Part shown: piece by piece, positions 36,339-45,167 of the stretch
Position numbering within the stretch: the first letter of the stretch is position 1
Layout of the letters: every line of letters begins with the position of its first letter
NCBI GenBank assembly: GCA_963733765.1
Contig: CAVTEI010000003.1
Coordinates: 124,001-188,000, forward strand
From: DATKAS01 sp963733765
GTDB taxonomy: Bacteria > Actinomycetota > Acidimicrobiia > Acidimicrobiales > DATKAS01
Reading direction: 5' to 3'
DNA: 64,000 nucleotides
The notes under the pieces: model-generated
Databases searched by the model: none
What the model was told of the DNA's origin: nothing
Seen by the model: only the letters and a program-made list of their open reading frames with translations
Program-made: the position numbers and the translations under genes

Positions 36339-36468
36339 GGTCCAAATGTAACCGGACGCAGACCTGAACGGACCACTCCGGCATGTCCGCACGCGAGCTC
36401 AGGCCGCACCACGTACGGCTCCGTTGCGCACAGGAACTGTTCGACCCGCACGTACGCTGCTGCCCGCG

Positions 36469-36903
36469 ATGGGGATCGATCACGTTGGTCTCGGCGTGCC
36501 CGACGTCGATGCCGCGAAGGCGTACTACGACGAGTTCATGCCCCTCGTCGGGTTCGTGCGCGAGTGGGAGATTGGGTACAGAGCGACCGACTGGTACGGG
36601 GCCCAGATCTTTCTCTACCCGACCCTCGAAGACGGCGACTACTCGCGCCATCGCATCGGGCTACAGCACATCTCGTTCTCCGTCCCGACGCGGGCGGATG
36701 TCCATCGCGTCCACGAGTGGGCGAAGGAACGCGGTCACGAGATCGTCCACACGCCGAAGCTCTTTCCGGAGTACCACGAGCAGTTCTACGCGACGTTCTT
36801 CCTGGACATGCATGGGTTCATGCTCGAGGCCGTCACCTACGAGAAGGTCGACGCAGCTCACGCGAGCCCAAGGGCGACTTATGACTCCAGTTCAAATCGG
36901 TAG
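36469..36903 (+). CDS. VOC family protein
   Basis: 144-residue glyoxalase-fold protein starting MGIDHVGLGVPDVDAAKAYYDEF. IGLQHISFSVPTRADVHRVH and FYATFFLDMHGFMLEAVTYE carry the His/Glu metal-ligand positions. Start ATG 36469 is favoured over the upstream in-frame 36424. The stop lies 25 bases inside the convergent GNAT gene. Substrate unknown. Confidence 0.85.
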   Translation: MGIDHVGLGVPDVDAAKAYYDEFMPLVGFVREWEIGYRATDWYGAQIFLYPTLEDGDYSRHRIGLQHISFSVPTRADVHRVHEWAKERGHEIVHTPKLFPEYHEQFYATFFLDMHGFMLEAVTYEKVDAAHASPRATYDSSSNR

Positions 36904-37316
36904 ACGTTCGTGTCGCGGGCCTTGAAGCCCAGACGCTGATACAGGCGGTTCGCCGCCTCGCGTGACGGACGCGACGTGAGCTCGACCGTCTTGGCCCCCT
37001 GCTCGGCCGCGAGCCGCAGCGCTTCGCGGTTCAGCGCCGCACCGACACCCTGTCCCCGAGTCGCTTCGTCGACGACGACATCCTCGATCCAGGCACGCAC
37101 GCCGCTCGGGATGCGAAACACGACCAGCGTCAGCGCACCGACGACGTCGCCGTCGATCCGCGCGACGAGCAGCTGCGTAGCGGGCGACGACACGATCTCT
37201 TCGAGCTGCGCCGGCGTGGGCGGCGGCGCAGACGACGAGAGCTGCGGAAGCAGCCGCGTCACTGCCGCGACCAGGTCCGGCGTCGCGGCGTCCGCGACCG
37301 TCACAGACACGTTCAT
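36879..37316 (-). CDS. GNAT family N-acetyltransferase
   Basis: 145 residues, complete. VWIEDVVV-type strand is seen as AWIEDVVVDEATRGQGVG, the acetyl-CoA loop R-G-Q-G-V-G-A, and the end RPSREAANRLYQRLGF. Single-domain acetyltransferase similar to those acetylating small amines or protein N-termini; substrate not assignable. Confidence 0.9.
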   Translation of the reverse strand: MNVSVTVADAATPDLVAAVTRLLPQLSSSAPPPTPAQLEEIVSSPATQLLVARIDGDVVGALTLVVFRIPSGVRAWIEDVVVDEATRGQGVGAALNREALRLAAEQGAKTVELTSRPSREAANRLYQRLGFKARDTNVYRFELES

Positions 37317-37369
37317 CGCAGGCGAAACTAACGCCTACACTCCCGCGACCTACATGCTCCGGGGGATTC

Positions 37370-38226
37370 ATGCGTGACGAGGAGGTTCGGGCGAAAGCCC
37401 GAAAGCTGCGAGACCTGGTCGAGGTGGTCGCGGCGAGCGTTTACTTCTTGCCTGAGGCCCACAAGGCCTACAAGGAGCTCGGGCTGCCCGACTTCGGGCC
37501 CGGCGTACTTCACGAGCCGAGGCGCGTGCATGGGGCAGGTGCCGGGCGAAATGGTCGTCGCCGCGTTCGGCGTCTTCAACCCGGAGATGGTGATCCCCGC
37601 TGTAGACGAGGGCTGGTCGAAGACCGACCGGGATTCGATCCTCGCGGCGCGCGGAACGCGGCGCGGTCGAGGGCATCACTCGGCTCGCCGGCCCGGACCC
37701 CGACGGCCTCGCGCGCGCAACCGAGATCCTGAAGCGCGCGGGAGCGGCGGCGAGCGGCGAAGGTCGTGCCCTCTACTCGGGGCTGCTGTCGCTCGGCTTC
37801 CCGGGATCGCCGATCGGCGACTTCTGGCGGGCCGCCGACCTGGTGCGCGAGCACCGGGGCGACTCGCACATCGTCGCCTGGGTGTCCCACGGGCTCGATC
37901 CGATCGAGGCCACGCTCACGACCGAGCTGTGGTGGCGACTCCCGTTGAAGTCGTACGTCGCGACACGCGGCTGGTCCCCGGAGCAGATCGACGGCGCCGT
38001 CGACCAGCTCCGCGACCGCGGGCTCATGGAGGGCGACGCGTTCACCCAGGCAGGCGAAAACCTGCGGGCGGAGATCGAGCTGTGCACCGACCTGCAGGAA
38101 CGATCGATCGTGCGGGCGATCGGTGACGACTTCGAGGAGCTCTGCATGATCCTCACACCCATCAAAGACAAGCTCGTTGCCGGCGAGGCGTACCCGGTCG
38201 ATCCGGCGAACATGACGCGGCCATGA
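37370..38226 (+). CDS. SCO6745/SalK-type protein, copy 1, two frame breaks
   Basis: First of two tandem paralogues. N-terminus VEVVAASVYFLPEAHKAY; after a break near 37500 YFTSRGACMGQVPGEMVVAAFGVFNP; after a second near 37655 RALYSGLLSLGFPGSPIGDFWR and DSHIVAWVSHGLDPIEATLTTEL. Each break equals one extra base; corrected length is about 284 residues. The family is helical with a distant tie to winged-helix domains, and its function is unknown. The stop overlaps copy 2's ATG. Confidence 0.8.
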
Positions 38227-39113
38227 GCGACGAACCGATCCCGAAGGCCCGCATGCTCGCCGGGTACCTCGAGCCGATCGTCGGCTCCGTGTACTTCGCA
38301 CCCGAGTGCCACCAGCGCTACGCGGCGCTGGGCTTCAACGCCAGCGCGGCGAAGGCGGGGGGCGTCGAGCTGCCCGACGGGCCCGCCTACTTCACGAGCC
38401 GCGGCTCGTGCCTCGGCCAGGTTCCGGGCGAGCTCGTTGCTTCCGCGTTTGCGGTCTTCAACCCGGCCGCCGTCGTCCCGAGCGTGTCCTACGGGTGGAC
38501 GCTCACTGACGCGCCCACGATCGCGACTGCCCGCACCGAAGGAGCGGTTGCGCAGCTCGAGCGCATCCTCGGGCCCGAACCCGAGGGGCTGGGTCGCGCC
38601 ACCGAGCTGCTCCGTCGTGCGACCGAGCCGTTGCGGCCCGAGGGCCGCCCGCTGTACTCGGGTCTGCTCAGCCTCGGGCTGCCCGGTACACCGATGGGCG
38701 ACTTCTGGCGTCTCGGCGACTACTTGCGTGAGTTCCGGGGCGACTCCCACACCGCTGCGTGGGTGGCGTTCGGCATCGACGCGACCGAGATCGGCCTCCT
38801 CACCGAGCTGTTCATCGGCCTCCCGATGCGCAGCTACATCCGCACGCGCGCGTGGAGCGACGAAGAGCTCGACGCCGCGGTTGAGCGCCTGCAGAGCCGA
38901 GGCCTGCTCAACAAGGATGGCGACGGTTTCACCGACGAGGGGCGAGAGCTGCGCGAAGGCATCGAGCTCGCCACCGACCTCTCGATGGCACCGACGATGG
39001 CCGCACTTGGCGACGACACCGACGAGCTGTTCGCGCTGCTCGCACCATGGGGACAGCAGATGCGGGCAAAGGGCGGGTACCTCAGCGCGGGCGCGGCCGA
39101 CCTCGCTCGCTGA
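38223..39113 (+). CDS. SCO6745/SalK-type protein, copy 2
   Basis: Intact 296-residue paralogue of the preceding gene, with YFTSRGSCLGQVPGELVASA, PLYSGLLSLGLPGTPMGDFW and GDSHTAAWVAFGIDATEIGL. The C-terminal part (WSDEELDAAVERLQSRGLL, GFTDEGRELREGIEL) looks like a winged-helix reader. In copy 2 the N-terminal segment carries a longer insert (NASAAKAGGVELPDGPA). Tandem arrangement with overlapping stop-start implies joint function, perhaps a heteromer. Confidence 0.85.
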   Translation: MSDEPIPKARMLAGYLEPIVGSVYFAPECHQRYAALGFNASAAKAGGVELPDGPAYFTSRGSCLGQVPGELVASAFAVFNPAAVVPSVSYGWTLTDAPTIATARTEGAVAQLERILGPEPEGLGRATELLRRATEPLRPEGRPLYSGLLSLGLPGTPMGDFWRLGDYLREFRGDSHTAAWVAFGIDATEIGLLTELFIGLPMRSYIRTRAWSDEELDAAVERLQSRGLLNKDGDGFTDEGRELREGIELATDLSMAPTMAALGDDTDELFALLAPWGQQMRAKGGYLSAGAADLAR

Positions 39114-39116
39114 CGC

Positions 39117-40187
39117 TCACAACTCCGGCGCGTTCACGTACTTCTCGCCGCCACCGAGCCGTACCACGTCGGCATACCAGCTGCCCTCATACACGTCGTT
39201 CGGCGGCTGCAGCAGATCCGGAGGCTGTCCCTCCTGTGTCGTGACGAACGTCCACGCCTGGCGCTTGTAGGTCCAGTTCTCGGGGCACAGCCGATGCGCC
39301 TCCCGCCACCACGGCACCGCGTCTTCCTTCGCGCCGCGGTGCCACAGCTCTTGGCCGAGCTCGAAGCAGGCGGCCGCCTGCGCGCTCTCGATCGGCCTCG
39401 GCTGCGATCGGGCGACGACCTCGTCGGGGCTCAGCGCGTAGCGGCTCGCCGCGCCCTTCTCGGCCCAGTCGACGATCGCCGCTCGATAGGCCAAGGGATC
39501 GCCGGGGATCTTCTTGACTTCCTCCATGATCTGCCGGATGTCGTCGGGGAACCCGGAGATGTCCATCGTGCGCAGCGGCGAGTCTTCGATCGACGCGCCC
39601 TCGGGAGGCCGTACGAGCACGCCTTCCTCGTCGATCCACACGGCCATGGGAACGTTCCAGAACCCGAGCACCTCGTCGAGCAGGTGCGCCGAGTCGATCA
39701 GCGAGGGATGGTCAGGCGCGGCGACGTCGATGAACGGATGCGCGAACGTCGGATCGACATCGAGCGCGACGGTGACGACCTCGAGCGTCGGGTAGAGCTC
39801 AGCTCGCAGTGCCTGCCACCCGGGCAGGCTCGTGCGGCACCCTCACCAACTTGCCCACGCGACGAGCAGCACCTTCTGCCCGCGCAGAGACGACAGCGAG
39901 AACGGATTGCCGTTGCGATCGGGCAACGTGATCTCAGGAACGACGGCCGTGGTGAGCGCGTGCCCCCCGCTCTCGGGACCGAGGGCCCAGAGGTGGTGCT
40001 TCTCGTCGTGCACGAGCGGCATGCGCAGGCGCTCGGCCACCGTCTCGAGTGAGACGGTGCCGTCAGCAGCAACCCCGCCAGGTAGCGGAACGCACAAGTC
40101 GCCCTTGCACAGCCCCTCGGGCTTCGCGACCCAACCGGTGCGAGCAGCCAGGTCCTCGACGGGCACCACGAGGTCGTCAACGATCAC
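39117..40187 (-). CDS. Redoxin (ResA/TlpA-like) selenoprotein candidate with in-frame UGA
   Basis: Thioredoxin-fold oxidoreductase, 356 residues if UGA at 39845-39843 is read as selenocysteine (position 115). The reading frame is otherwise open from ATG 40187 to 39117 without any frame shift. Upstream of the UGA: EGLCKGDLCVPLP, ITLPDRNGNPFSLSSLRGQK and VLLVAWASW. Downstream in the same frame: GCRTSLPGWQALRAELYP and VTVALDVDP. The redox motif is therefore W-U-G-C-R (Sec115, Cys117), where TlpA/ResA proteins have W-C-x-x-C. The C-terminal region holds a TPR-like helix pair (ACFELGQELWHRGAKEDAVP). A hairpin follows the UGA. Divergent from the PAC2 gene by 34 bases. Conventional calling would give two fragments, 39843-40187 and 39117-39671. 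Confidence 0.85.
39811..39829 (-). promoter_or_regulatory. SECIS-like hairpin downstream of UGA
   Basis: On the mRNA, 13 nucleotides after UGA, GCCUGCC pairs with GGCAGGC around the five-base loop CGGGU. Below it CGCA/UGCG can pair across a small internal loop. The apical loop lies about 20 nucleotides from the UGA and contains G and U, as in bacterial SECIS elements that bind SelB. No other hairpin of comparable strength sits this close. Confidence 0.55.
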
Positions 40188-40221
40188 GAGTTCACGCTAT
40201 CCACCGGTAGGGTCTTTGGCC

Positions 40222-41109
40222 ATGGAGCACGTGCGGTGGTCGTCGAGACCGCGCTTGCGGTCGCCGATCGTCATCGCCGCGTTCGCGGGATGGAACGACG
40301 CGGGAGAGGCGGCATCGACCGCAGCGCGCCACCTGGCTGACGTGTGGGCGACGCGTGAGTTCGCCACGATCGATCCCGAAGAGTTCTACGACTTCAGCAC
40401 CACGCGTCCGCAGGTGCGCCTCAGTGACGGTGTGCATCGCGAGATCGTGTGGCCCGCCAACGAGTTCTCCGCGTCTTCGGTCCTCAACTCCGATCTCGAC
40501 GTCGTCGTGCTCATCGGCACCGAGCCTCAGCAGCGTTGGCGCACCTTCTGCGAGGAGGTGCTTTCCGTCGCCACCGATCTCGAGGCGCGCATGCTCATCA
40601 CGATGGGCGCCCTTCTCGCGGAGGTCCCCCACTCCCGACCTGTGTCGGTGATCGGCACGGCGGCCGACGGCGAGCTCATCGACCGGTACGGGCTGCAGCG
40701 GTCGCGCTACGAGGGCCCGACCGGCATCGTGGGAGTGCTCCACGACGCGTGCGGCACGGCCGGCCTCGCCTCGCTGTCACTGTGGGCGGCAGTGCCGGCG
40801 TATGTGCAGGGTGCTCCTTCGCCAAAGGCGGCGCTGGCCCTGGTCGAGCGGGTCTCCGATGTGCTCGAGCTGGCGATCCCCACGACTTCGCTCGAGATCG
40901 CTTCAGCGGCGTACGAGCGCGAGGTCGACGAGGTCGTGACCAACGACGAGGACCTCACCGGCTACGTGAACCGACTCGAGGCGATGGTCGACAGCGGCCA
41001 GCCGTTCGGCGATGACGACGATGACGACGAGGAAGGGGATTCGGGCGACACGGTCGACGACCTCGTCGAGGAGCTCGAGCGCTTCCTCCGCGATCAACGC
41101 GGCGACTGA
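40222..41109 (+). CDS. PAC2 family protein (proteasome assembly chaperone-like)
   Basis: 295 residues. PIVIAAFAGWNDAGEAAS, VVLIGTEPQQRWRTF and GALLAEVPHSRPV are the PAC2-family landmarks; GIVGVLHDACGTAGLASLSL follows. The family is related to archaeal and eukaryotic proteasome assembly chaperones and is usual in actinobacteria. The C-terminus is very acidic (GDDDDDDEEGDSGD) followed by a helix. ATG 40222 is the start. Role inferred from family; no proteasome genes are in the window. Confidence 0.88.
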   Translation: MEHVRWSSRPRLRSPIVIAAFAGWNDAGEAASTAARHLADVWATREFATIDPEEFYDFSTTRPQVRLSDGVHREIVWPANEFSASSVLNSDLDVVVLIGTEPQQRWRTFCEEVLSVATDLEARMLITMGALLAEVPHSRPVSVIGTAADGELIDRYGLQRSRYEGPTGIVGVLHDACGTAGLASLSLWAAVPAYVQGAPSPKAALALVERVSDVLELAIPTTSLEIASAAYEREVDEVVTNDEDLTGYVNRLEAMVDSGQPFGDDDDDDEEGDSGDTVDDLVEELERFLRDQRGD

Positions 41110-41126
41110 GTCGGGCGACTCAACCA

Positions 41127-41594
41127 GTGGCCCTCGTGCCGTGCTGCGTTTGGCGAACGACGGCCGCGTTGGTGATCGCGCTCGACGATCGCTTCGGGGA
41201 GCCGGTCGACGCCTATGTCAACGGCTCGCAAGTCTGGATTCGTGACGACGGCCCCGGCGGTGCCGCGCTCGAGTGGCGATTGCATCCCGTCGCCGGATAC
41301 CGGCGTCCTACCGATCTCGACACGCACGAGGTTTTCGCCGGGACGGCACTCGCTCTCGCGAACGGCACCGCGCTCGCGGCTCCGCTCGATCAGCTGTGGG
41401 ACGGGCTCGAGGCATTCCCGATCGAAGGCGACGAGATGGAGCCCGCGCCCCTCGCCGCGGCTGTGACTGAAGCGCTCGGCATCGCGCCCGACGCAGCCGG
41501 TCTCGTCGACCACGACCACATCGGCGAGGAGTGGGAGGCGCGCCGTGGAGAAGTCTCGATCGTCGACGCGCTGCTGAAGCAGCTCGACGCCTGA
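41127..41594 (+). CDS. Hypothetical protein, unknown family
   Basis: 155 residues. The confident part starts at VIALDDRFGEPVDAYVNGSQ and continues as a beta-rich segment (VWIRDDGPGGAALEWRLHPV) and then an acidic, helical half (LDQLWDGLEAFPIEGDEMEP, SIVDALLKQLDA). The first dozen residues from GTG 41127 look unnatural; a frame shift near 41165 would instead join VLRLANDGR to this frame. Stop precedes the convergent NUDIX end by three bases. I do not recognise it. Confidence 0.6.
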   Translation: MALVPCCVWRTTAALVIALDDRFGEPVDAYVNGSQVWIRDDGPGGAALEWRLHPVAGYRRPTDLDTHEVFAGTALALANGTALAAPLDQLWDGLEAFPIEGDEMEPAPLAAAVTEALGIAPDAAGLVDHDHIGEEWEARRGEVSIVDALLKQLDA

Positions 41595-41597
41595 CGG

Positions 41598-42301
41598 TCA
41601 GTCGTCGCCGCGCCACACGGGGCGCGCGGCGCGTCGAACTGGACCTCGACGGGCTCGCCCCGGATCGCCGCAAACGCAGCCTTGCCCCAGCGGTCGAATC
41701 CGACGATGGGGAACGGCAGGTCGTCCTGGCCGAACCAGCCGACGTCGGACGTTTCCAGCGGGTGTCGTTCGAGCTCGCCGCCCGTGGCACGGCAGTGGAA
41801 CACGAGCGAGTAGAGCGGCACGCGGGTGAACCCCATCCGCAGGCCATCGATGACAGCGATGAGACGGAGCGGCTCGCAGTCGATGCCGGTCTCCTCCTTG
41901 ACCTCCTTCATCGCGACCTCGGCCGGCGAGTAGCCGATGTCGGCCCAGCCGGTGGGATACAGCCAGATCCCCGAGTCCGAGCGCTGCACCAGCAGGATCT
42001 CGCCCAGCTCGTTCCCGACCACAGCGCCGACGGCGACCTTCGGGGTCACGTATCCCGCCACGCCTTCACCGACGCCGTCGAGCCATTCCTGCACGAAGTG
42101 CCCGGCCTCTCGGCGCACCTCGAGGTCCTCGTCGGCCGCCGTGCGGATGTCCGCTGCGACCTTGAGCACCTCCTCGAACCGCTCTCGCTCGTAGAGGCTC
42201 TGCGTGAAGCCGAGTCCCGTCCGCGCGATCCCCGACAGCGCCTCACTCCAACGCAGGAGGTCCTGAGTGAAGTCCGACGAACCGGCGGGAGGATCAGCCA
42301 T
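41598..42301 (-). CDS. NUDIX hydrolase with NUDIX N-terminal domain, frame break at C-terminus
   Basis: About 234 residues; hydrolyses nucleoside-diphosphate-linked compounds such as ADP-ribose. An N-terminal helical domain (LLRWSEALSGIARTGLGFTQ, EEVLKVAADI) precedes the NUDIX fold with box GWADIGYSPAEVAMKEVKEE. The first box Glu is Tyr, which I believe also occurs in this subfamily. The last codons need one inserted base near 41615 to end PVWRGDD-stop at 41598; uncorrected, the frame reads on to 41390. Start ATG 42301. Confidence 0.88.
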
Positions 42302-42322
42302 CGCGCGGCAGGCTAACCCTGC

Positions 42323-43688
42323 TCACCCTCCGCTCACCGCGCCGTGAACCGCGGCGCTGGCCGCCACCCGCGCCGCGACGAGGACCGGATCCCAGACCGG
42401 TGAGAACGGCGGCGCATAACCCAAGTCGAGATCGATCATCGCCTGCACGGTCATGCCAGCGGTGAGCGCAGTCGCGAGCACGTCGATGCGCTTCCCCGCT
42501 CCCTCCTCGCCCACGATCTGTCCGCCGAGCAGCCGCCCGGTGCCCTGCTCCGTCACCAGCTTCACGGTGACCGGTGGCGACGTCGGCAAGGTAGCGAGCG
42601 CGTGTGCTCCCTTCGATCACGGTGCTCTGGAACAGGAAGCCCGCCTCGGTCGCCTCCCTTTCGGACAGCCCGGTGCGCGCGACCTCGATGTTGCAGATCT
42701 TCGTGATGGCCGTGCCGACGACGCCACCGAACGTGGCGTACCCGCCGCCGATGTTGATGCCCGCGACCGCGCGACTGCTTGTTCGCCACGGTGCCGAGCG
42801 CGACGTGGATGGGCCGTCCGGAGACGAGATGGATGCTCTCGCAACAGTCGCCCGCCGACCACACTCCCGACGCTGACGTCTGCTGCCGTCGATCGACGCG
42901 GATCGAGTCGCGCACGCCGAGCGTCAAGCCGGCGTCGCGCGCGAGTGCAGAGTTGGGCTGCGACGCCGAGGCCGAGCACGACGAGGTCGGCGGGCACCAC
43001 CCCTGCCTCGGTCTGCACTTGCCCGTCCTCGAAGCTCTTCGCTCCCTCTTGCAATCGCACGTCCACGCCGAAGCGGCGGAGGGCCGCGAGCACGAGCTCA
43101 GCCATGTCGGGGTCGAGCGTCGCCATGATCTGAGTGCTCGCCTCGAGGAGCGTGACGTGCGCGCCGCGACGCACGAACGCCTCCGCCATCTCGAGACCGA
43201 TGTACCCGCCTCCGACTACGACGACCTCGCGCACGTCGCCGCCGGTGACCTCGGCGAGCAGCCGCTCGGCGTCGCCCAGCGTCTGCACACCGTGCACGTG
43301 AGGGTTGTCGATGCCGGGTAGGTCGGGGCGCACGGGGTTGCCCCCGGTCGCGATCAGAAGCTGGTCGAACCCCATGCGTAGCGTTCGGTCCTGGTCGAGA
43401 GCGCGGACTTCGACGGCTCGATCGTCGAGGTCGATCGCCGTCACCTCGTGTCGAGTGCGGACGTCGACCCGTAGCCGATCACGGAACTCCTGCGGGGTGC
43501 GCGCGATCAGCTTGTCGAGGCTCTCGACCTCGCCGCCGACGAGGTAGGGAATGCCGCACGCCGAGTACGAGGTGTACCGACCCCGCTCGAACGCGACGAT
43601 CTCCATGTCGTCGCGGAGCTTGCGGACTTGCGAGAGCGCGGCCATGCCCCCGGGGTCCGCGCCGATGACTACGAGCCGTTCCGACACT
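42323..43688 (-). CDS. FAD/NAD(P)-dependent oxidoreductase, CoA-disulfide reductase-like, several frame breaks
   Basis: Pyridine-nucleotide disulfide oxidoreductase of the CoA-disulfide reductase/NADH oxidase branch. GTG 43688 gives RLVVIGADPGGMAALSQVRK (FAD Rossmann motif). The active-site Cys lies in SYSACGIPYLVGG. The NAD motif is VVVGGGYIGLEMAEAFVRRG. Later segments VWSAGDCCESIHL (GD motif), AGINIGGGYATFGGVVGTAI and the C-terminal dimerisation part GMTVQAMIDLDLGYAPPF are in successive frames, with about four breaks between 42960 and 42590. Corrected length is about 454 residues. Physiological substrate (CoA disulfide, oxygen, polysulfide) not decidable. Confidence 0.83.
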
Positions 43689-43719
43689 CGGCGCAGGATA
43701 GGGGCGCGATCATGGAGCC

Positions 43720-43917
43720 ATGGCCGTGCGCCCCGACTGTCGCCACTACTCCACGCGATCCCTGCCCACTGGCGATCTCGTCGAGAAGTGTCGGCTGTCG
43801 GTGAACGACGACGCACCCTTCGGATGCCCGGAGGATTGCCTCTTCTTCGAGCCGCGGGCCGGGATGTCGGTGGGCTGGACTGTCAACGATCCGGATTCCG
43901 ATCCCGACGACGGCTGA
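43720..43917 (+). CDS. Small four-cysteine protein
   Basis: 65 residues with Cys7, Cys24, Cys36 and Cys40 (PDCRHYS, EKCRLSV, FGCPEDCLFF), arranged like a small metal- or cluster-binding knuckle. The acidic tail DPDSDPDDG ends it. ATG 43720; divergent from the flavoprotein gene by 31 bases. I recall similar uncharacterised small proteins in actinobacteria but no function. Its 3' end overlaps the convergent gene by 35 bases. Confidence 0.7.
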   Translation: MAVRPDCRHYSTRSLPTGDLVEKCRLSVNDDAPFGCPEDCLFFEPRAGMSVGWTVNDPDSDPDDG

Positions 43918-44350
43918 GGTGCGTGTAGGCCTTCCAGGCCCCCCACGTGATGCCCGGATCCTGGAGGGACGGGTCGACGTCGGCCCAGGTCGCCGGCGCG
44001 AGGTCGTACTCGTCATCGGGGAAGGCTCGGACCGCGAAGTCATCCCGACTCTCGCCGGGCACGCCGGCCTCGCGGAGCACGCCTGTCGGGTAGCGCACGG
44101 CGTCGCGGAGGAGCGAAAGCGGGTTGGTGCGCTGCTCGTCGATGTCCTGCGCGAGCAACCGGCGAACCCGCGCCCCGACCTCGACCCGTGCGCGTTCACC
44201 CGCGGCCGAGGCTGCTCGCACCAGGTCGCGATCAAGGGCACGCCCGGCAGCCGCCGCTCGTCGCGCCACACACCTCTCGACCCAGCCGGGGATCGCGGCC
44301 TCGATGGCGTCGGCCAGTGCCGTCGCCGGATCGGTCGCTTGCTCAGCCAT
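43883..44350 (-). CDS. Conserved-looking hypothetical protein
   Basis: 155 residues with an Ala/Arg-rich helical N-terminal half (AIEAAIPGWVERCVARRAAA) and a C-terminal block LLRDAVRYPTGVLREAGVPG, RAFPDDEYDLAPATWADVDP. No domain recognised; soluble. It follows larE's 3' side on the same strand as a possible separate unit. The last codons overlap the convergent small Cys protein gene. Confidence 0.65.
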   Translation of the reverse strand: MAEQATDPATALADAIEAAIPGWVERCVARRAAAAGRALDRDLVRAASAAGERARVEVGARVRRLLAQDIDEQRTNPLSLLRDAVRYPTGVLREAGVPGESRDDFAVRAFPDDEYDLAPATWADVDPSLQDPGITWGAWKAYTHLSRRRDRNPDR

Positions 44351-44377
44351 CAGAGCTCAGTCATCACAGCTCAGCCA

Positions 44378-45167
44378 TCAGAGCAGTGCGTTGAGATTCC
44401 CCGAGCGCAGCCCTTCGAGGTCGAGCGTCACCCACTCGTACCCGGCGGACTTCACCGCCGCGACAACCGCGTCGCGCTGCTCCACCGCACGCGCGAGCAC
44501 ATTGACCGGTAGCTCGAGACGCGCGACTTTGCCGTAGTGCCGCACCCGCAGCTCGGGGTACCCGAGAGCGCGCAGCGCCGCCTCCGCGCGTTCGACCTGA
44601 CCGAGCACGCCGATCGTCACCGGCGTCCCGTACGGCACGCGGGACGCGAGGCACGCAGCTGCCGCTTTGTCCCACGTCCGCAGACCGAGCTCACGTGACA
44701 CGGCACGAACGTCGGCTTTCGTGAATCCTGCGTCGACCAGCGGGAACCGTGCGCCCCGTTCCGCGGCCGCCTGTTGTCCGGGACGGTGATCACCGAGGTC
44801 GTCGACGTTCACGCCGAGCACGGTCGTGGCGCGCTCCACGTCGGCGATCGGCAGCAGCGCGTCCATCAGCGCCGTCTTGCACCAGAAGCACCGCAGGCCA
44901 TCGTTGGCCACGTACTCGTCATGCGCCAGCTCGTCGGTCTCGACTTCGGTCCACCGCAGCCCCCACTCGCCGGCCGAGCGCGGCGCAGTCGTCGCGTTCG
45001 GATGCGGCAAGCGAGCTCGACACCGCGGTCACGCAATGCACTCGCTCCGCGCCCAACGTACGCGTCGCCACGGCAGCGAGGAACGCGGAGTCGGCCCCGC
45101 CCGAGAACGCGACGACCACACTGCCGAGAGCGCGCAGCTCGGCCTCGAGGCGAGCGAGCTCAGGCAT
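44378..45167 (-). CDS. larE: ATP-dependent sacrificial sulfur transferase LarE-like, one frame break
   Basis: PP-loop ATPase; LarE donates its Cys sulfur to the nickel-pincer cofactor of lactate racemase-type enzymes. The P-loop VVVAFSGGADSAFLAAVAT is near the N-terminus. After a break at about 45000 (one extra base), the sulfur-donor region GLRCFWCKTALMD, AACLASRVPYGTPVT and ALGYPELRVRHYG follow. Corrected length is 262 residues. ATG 45167 overlaps the alaX stop by eight bases. No larB/larC is adjacent, so the acceptor is unknown. Confidence 0.87.

Noticed and set aside
39843..40187. Truncated redoxin followed by a separate small gene
   Set aside because: Both pieces are in the same frame and join into continuous family sequence if the UGA is decoded; a split would separate the two halves of one thioredoxin fold.
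41598..42301. Inactivated NUDIX enzyme because the first box Glu is Tyr
   Set aside because: The catalytic REUxEE part (KEVKEE) is intact, and I recall Tyr at this place in proteins with the same N-terminal domain, so it is probably subfamily variation.
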